This document shows positions 6,325 through 9,545 of a stretch of 9,545 nucleotides of DNA, in pieces. The stretch spans positions 1-9,545 of the forward strand of contig JBAZEH010000043.1 of assembly GCA_041653955.1 (NCBI GenBank), written 5' to 3'. The position numbers and the translations under genes are program-made. The DNA is from UBA1562 sp041653955 (GTDB lineage: Bacteria; Omnitrophota; Gorgyraeia; Gygaellales; Profunditerraquicolaceae). The notes beneath the pieces were generated by a model. That model had not been told where the DNA came from and did not search any database. It worked only from the letters and a program-made list of their open reading frames with translations. Position 1 is the stretch's first letter. Each line of letters opens with the position of its first letter.

Positions 6325-7670
6325 TAGAAGCCGTTAAAGGCAAGCCGGCAGGAAAATGGGATAATACCTTTATCAGGGGCATATCCATAGATTCCAGGAG
6401 TATCAAAAAGGGCGAGGCATTTATCGCCATAAAGGGGGATAACTTTGACGGCCATGATTTTATCCGGCAGGCGGCCAGGAAGGGGGCCGCGTGTATAGTA
6501 AAGGAGCGCGGCATAAACCCCGGCTACAAAAGTAAGGGGGTTAATATTATAGAAGCCGGAGATACCATAAAGGCGCTTGCTGATATAGCCAGGTTTTGGC
6601 GCAGGAGGTTTAATATCCCCGTGATCGCGGTAACGGGAAGCAACGGTAAAACTACTACCAAGGATATGGCTGCCGCTGTGTTATCCGCTAGGTTCAAGGT
6701 GCTGAAAAATGAAGGTACCAGGAATAACCATATAGGTGTCCCTATGACTTTGCTTAAGCTTAACAGCGGCTATGATATGGCAGTCCTTGAATTAGGCACA
6801 AACCATCCCGGAGAGATCGGTTATCTTTCGGATATATGCGAGCCTAACGCAGGGATAATCACTAATATAGGCCCCAGCCACCTTAAGTATTTGCGCGACT
6901 TAAAGGGTGTTTCCAGGGAGAAGCGCGCGATCATAGAAGCGCTGCAACATCCGCGCGTAGCCATACTGAACGCCGACGATAGATTTTTAAGGAGTGAGCT
7001 CTCAAAGAAGAGGAGTAAAGGCTTGGCGATAGGTTTTGGCATGGACAGGCGCTCTGATTTTACTGCTTCCCGCGCGAGGGTTTTTAACGGCAGGACGGAG
7101 TTCCTTGTGAATAAAAAATATAAATTTACATTGAACACCCCTGGGTATTATAATATCTATAATGCCCTGGCCGCAACCGCAGCGGGCCGTATATTCGGTA
7201 TTGGTTACGCGGATATTATTTCAAGGCTCAATAGATTTGATTTTCCTAAGGGTAGATTAAGGATAGTAGAGTCAGGCGGGGTGAGGTTTATTGATGATTC
7301 TTATAACTCTAACCCTTTATCATTAAAACAGGCATTAAGGGCGCTTTCCGGATTTAAGGCCGCAGGCAGGAAGATATTTGTTATGGGTGATATGCTGGAG
7401 TTGGGCTTTGGGGAGAAGGAGTTTCACCGCGAGGCCGGCCTTCAGGCGTCTGCCTGCTGTGACGTATTTATTACGGTAGGCAGGTTGTCAAAACTATCGG
7501 CCCGCGCAGCGGAAAGTGCTTCCCGCATTGATAGCGGCAATATATTTACCTGTGAGAGCGTCCCCGAGGCGCGCAGGGTATTGTCAGAGGACGTATCGTT
7601 GAAAAAAGGCGACCTCGTGCTTATAAAAGGTTCCCGCCTGATGAAAATGGAGGAGATAATAAACCCCTGA
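6303..7670 (+). CDS. murF: UDP-MurNAc-tripeptide:D-alanyl-D-alanine ligase MurF
   Basis: A 455-residue Mur ligase that adds the D-Ala-D-Ala dipeptide to complete UDP-MurNAc-pentapeptide. The N-terminal domain has ISIDSRSIKKGEAFIAIKG at 27-45. The ATPase domain has GSNGKTTTK at 112-120, NEGTRNNHIGVPMTLL near 136-150, ELGTNHPGEI at 163-172 and ITNIGPSHL at 186-194. The probable carbamylated lysine is K207 in VSREK. The C-terminal domain has DDSYNSNPLS at 331-340 (YNANP in most homologues), MGDMLELG at 361-368, HREAG at 375-379, and ends with KGSRLMKMEEII, the usual MurF terminus. The start at 6303 lies inside the last 22 bases of murE, with GAGG at 6289-6292 ten bases upstream. The overlap implies coupled translation with murE, which supplies its substrate. 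Nothing unusual in length or catalytic residues. Confidence 0.97.
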   Translation: MFKVSELIEAVKGKPAGKWDNTFIRGISIDSRSIKKGEAFIAIKGDNFDGHDFIRQAARKGAACIVKERGINPGYKSKGVNIIEAGDTIKALADIARFWRRRFNIPVIAVTGSNGKTTTKDMAAAVLSARFKVLKNEGTRNNHIGVPMTLLKLNSGYDMAVLELGTNHPGEIGYLSDICEPNAGIITNIGPSHLKYLRDLKGVSREKRAIIEALQHPRVAILNADDRFLRSELSKKRSKGLAIGFGMDRRSDFTASRARVFNGRTEFLVNKKYKFTLNTPGYYNIYNALAATAAGRIFGIGYADIISRLNRFDFPKGRLRIVESGGVRFIDDSYNSNPLSLKQALRALSGFKAAGRKIFVMGDMLELGFGEKEFHREAGLQASACCDVFITVGRLSKLSARAAESASRIDSGNIFTCESVPEARRVLSEDVSLKKGDLVLIKGSRLMKMEEIINP

Positions 7671-7671
7671 T

Positions 7672-8760
7672 ATGTTATACCATCTATTTTTCCGCCTGCA
7701 TGAGACAGTATCTTTCCTGAATATCTTCCGTTATATTACTTTTCGCGCGGCGATGGCGGCTATCACCGCTTTTCTTATCAGCATAATACTCGGTCCGGTG
7801 ATCATAAGGTTCCTCGGACGGCTGAAGATAGGAGAGAATGTAAGAAGGGAAGACAGCGCTAAGCTATACGAATTACACAGCAAGAAGCAGGATACCCCTA
7901 CTATGGGCGGCATATTGATATTGCTCGCGGTATTGTCGTCTACTCTGCTGTGGGCGGATATATTCAATAAATACATTATCCTCGCACTATTTGCTACGGT
8001 CTGGCTTGGCGCGACCGGTTTCGTTGACGATTACCTTAAACAGATACGGAAAAAATCCAAAGGCCTTACCGCCGCCGCAAAATTTACCAGCCAGATAATA
8101 TTGGGCCTCATATTAGGCACTGTGCTCTTTTTGACCGAGCCCGGGGTATCTAAAGTCAGCGTACCTTTCCTTAAAGACGTATATTTAAACCTCGGCATCT
8201 TATATATAGTTTTTGTGATCATAGTGATCACCGGCTCATCAAATGCAGTGAATCTTACGGACGGCCTGGACGGCCTGGCCATAGGTATCGTGATTATGGT
8301 CGCCTTGGCATTCAGCGTCCTGTCTTATGTGTCCGGGAATATAAGGTTTAGCGATTATCTTTTGATACCGTATATAAAAGCGAGCGGAGAACTGACGGTA
8401 TTCTGCGCGAGTATCCTGGGGGCGGGCCTGGGGTTCCTCTGGTTTAACTGTTATCCCGCGTCTATTTTTATGGGAGATGTAGGTTCTCTTGCTTTAGGAG
8501 GGGCGCTGGGGACAACCGCCTTATTGATAAAAAAGGAGCTGCTCCTGGTGATTGTCGGAGGGATATTCGTCGTGGAGGCATTATCAGTGATCCTGCAGGT
8601 AGCGTCTTTCCGGCTTACAAAAAAACGCATATTCAGGATTGCGCCCCTGCACCACCACTTTCAATTCCTCGGCTGGCCGGAAAATAAGGTGATCACAAGG
8701 TTCTGGATAGTCGCGGCCCTCCTCGCGTTATTTACGATAATTACCTTGAAGATAAGATAA
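7672..8760 (+). CDS. mraY: Phospho-MurNAc-pentapeptide transferase MraY
   Basis: A 362-residue polytopic inner-membrane enzyme with about ten hydrophobic segments. It transfers phospho-MurNAc-pentapeptide from UDP to undecaprenyl phosphate, giving lipid I. Family signatures are all present: KKQDTPTMGG at 71-80, the metal-site FVDDYLK at 117-123 (D119, D120), NAVNLTDGLDGLA at 191-203, NCYPASIFMGDVGSLALG at 259-276 (D269), and the cytoplasmic loop PLHHHFQFLGWPE at 325-337 with the HHH triplet, followed by KVITRFW. Length matches the family. ATG 7672 follows the murF stop by one base. A good purine-rich site, GGAGGAG (7649-7655), lies 16 bases upstream in murF, which is long, so coupling from murF is likely. 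The short N-terminal stretch YHLFFRLHE before the first membrane helix is typical. Confidence 0.97.
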   Translation: MLYHLFFRLHETVSFLNIFRYITFRAAMAAITAFLISIILGPVIIRFLGRLKIGENVRREDSAKLYELHSKKQDTPTMGGILILLAVLSSTLLWADIFNKYIILALFATVWLGATGFVDDYLKQIRKKSKGLTAAAKFTSQIILGLILGTVLFLTEPGVSKVSVPFLKDVYLNLGILYIVFVIIVITGSSNAVNLTDGLDGLAIGIVIMVALAFSVLSYVSGNIRFSDYLLIPYIKASGELTVFCASILGAGLGFLWFNCYPASIFMGDVGSLALGGALGTTALLIKKELLLVIVGGIFVVEALSVILQVASFRLTKKRIFRIAPLHHHFQFLGWPENKVITRFWIVAALLALFTIITLKIR

Positions 8761-8763
8761 ATA

Positions 8764-9545
8764 ATGATAAATCAGGATCGTTTCGGAGGCAAAAAGATAA
8801 CCGTGGCCGGGTTGGCGCGCTCGGGATACGCTTCGGCTAACCTGCTTTATAAGCTGGGCGCCGATGTATATGTGACTGATAACCGGGATAACGATTTAAC
8901 GCGTTCTTATGCCGCGGAATTGGCGGCTAAAGGCATAAAGGTCGAGATTGGCTCCCACTCCGCTGATTTTATAAAAGGAAAAGATTTACTGGTTGTCTCT
9001 CCCGGGATACCGGATTCCGCCCCGCCTATTGTCATGGCCGGTAAATTTAATGTGCCGGCGATAAGCGAGATAGAACTGGGGTGGCTCCTGTGCCCGGCTG
9101 CCGTGATCGCGGTTACCGGTTCAAACGGAAAAACCACGGTTACAACCCTGATCGGTATGGCCCTTAAGGCAGCGGGCAAAAGGGTTTTTGTGTGCGGTAA
9201 TATAGGCAATCCTTTCTGCGGTGAAGTGGAAAAGATGGAAACGGGAGATTTTGTTTCCCTTGAGGTAAGTTCATTCCAGCTGGAGATGATACGCGAGTTC
9301 AAGCCAGAAATATCCCTGATACTGAATTTCAGCCGTAATCACCTGGATAGATATAAAGATATACAGGAGTACCTACGGGCAAAGAAGCGCATATTTATGA
9401 ACCAGGATAGTTCCGATTGCCTGATCCTGAATAAGGAAGACCCCTTGAGCGCGGGCCTGGCTGCCGAGGCGAACGCCAGGGTAGAATATTTTTCCGGTGG
9501 AGAGGGTTTTAATCCGAACCAGTCGGCGCTCCTTTCTGTGGCAGG
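8764..9545 (+). CDS. murD: UDP-MurNAc-L-alanine:D-glutamate ligase MurD (5' part, runs off the window)
   Basis: 260 complete codons of an expected 440-460, open to the right edge. MurD adds D-glutamate to UDP-MurNAc-L-Ala. Visible are the N-terminal Rossmann-like domain with VAGLARSGYASA (14-25) and VSPGIP (78-83), then the ATPase domain with P-loop GSNGKTT at 119-125, GNIGNP at 145-150, SSFQLE at 169-174 and NHLDRY at 192-197. The AKKRIF segment holds the probable carbamylated lysine K207. GNIGNP plus SSFQLE separates MurD from the other Mur ligases. The residue before the key histidine is N192, where many homologues have D (PDHLDRH); I read this as ordinary family variation. The ATG lies 3 bases after the mraY stop, with only a weak purine stretch (GAAGATAAG) upstream. 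The C-terminal substrate domain is not in the window. Confidence 0.95.
   Translation, partial: MINQDRFGGKKITVAGLARSGYASANLLYKLGADVYVTDNRDNDLTRSYAAELAAKGIKVEIGSHSADFIKGKDLLVVSPGIPDSAPPIVMAGKFNVPAISEIELGWLLCPAAVIAVTGSNGKTTVTTLIGMALKAAGKRVFVCGNIGNPFCGEVEKMETGDFVSLEVSSFQLEMIREFKPEISLILNFSRNHLDRYKDIQEYLRAKKRIFMNQDSSDCLILNKEDPLSAGLAAEANARVEYFSGGEGFNPNQSALLSVA

Noticed and set aside
8262..8283. Short tandem repeat GGACGGCCT in mraY
   Set aside because: It encodes the conserved MraY segment DGLDGLA; the repetition follows from the protein motif.
8907..9302. Minus-strand open frame of 131 codons within murD
   Set aside because: It is antisense to the MurD P-loop and SSFQLE region and has no recognisable features.
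1..9545. CRISPR arrays, insertion sequences, attachment sites, tRNA or rRNA genes
   Set aside because: No spaced direct-repeat array besides the three-copy MraZ box, no transposase or integrase motifs, and no cloverleaf or rRNA-like segments were seen.

Overview
The window is one co-directional, plus-strand stretch of bacterial chromosome carrying the front half of a division and cell wall (dcw) cluster. It is preceded by two genes that usually belong to the infB-rbfA-truB-ribF neighbourhood. Coding density is very high. The only gaps longer than about 25 bases are the 124-base nrnA-ribF gap and the 153-base ribF-mraZ gap.

Layout: the 3' end of a DHH/DHHA1 phosphoesterase gene (nrnA-like, 1-217), a gap with a strong hairpin (307-335), ribF (342-1250), a promoter plus MraZ operator (1327-1390), then mraZ, rsmH, an ftsL-like gene, ftsI, murE, murF, mraY and the 5' 60% or so of murD, which runs off the right edge. 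From mraZ onward the gaps are 22, 1, 16, -23, -22, 1 and 3 bases, so this looks like one long operon driven from the promoter at 1327-1355.

How the genes work together: MraZ is the likely autoregulator of the operon. RsmH methylates 16S rRNA. FtsL and FtsI belong to the septal peptidoglycan machine. MurD, MurE and MurF are three successive amino-acid ligases that build the UDP-MurNAc-pentapeptide stem. MraY moves that product onto the undecaprenyl lipid carrier to give lipid I. MurE carries the DNPR signature of meso-diaminopimelate-adding enzymes, and FtsI has no PASTA domains. Both point to a diderm, Gram-negative type of envelope.

Organism: the sequence does not identify a species. Mid-range G+C, heavy use of ATA (Ile) and AGG (Arg) codons, frequent absence of Shine-Dalgarno sites, meso-DAP chemistry and the nrnA-ribF-dcw order are compatible with an uncultured diderm lineage such as Candidatus Omnitrophota. 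This is a low-to-moderate confidence inference.

Novelty: I found no undescribed system. The genes are core and intact. The points most worth a second look are regulatory: the very clean promoter/MraZ-box arrangement, and the hairpin directly in front of ribF.
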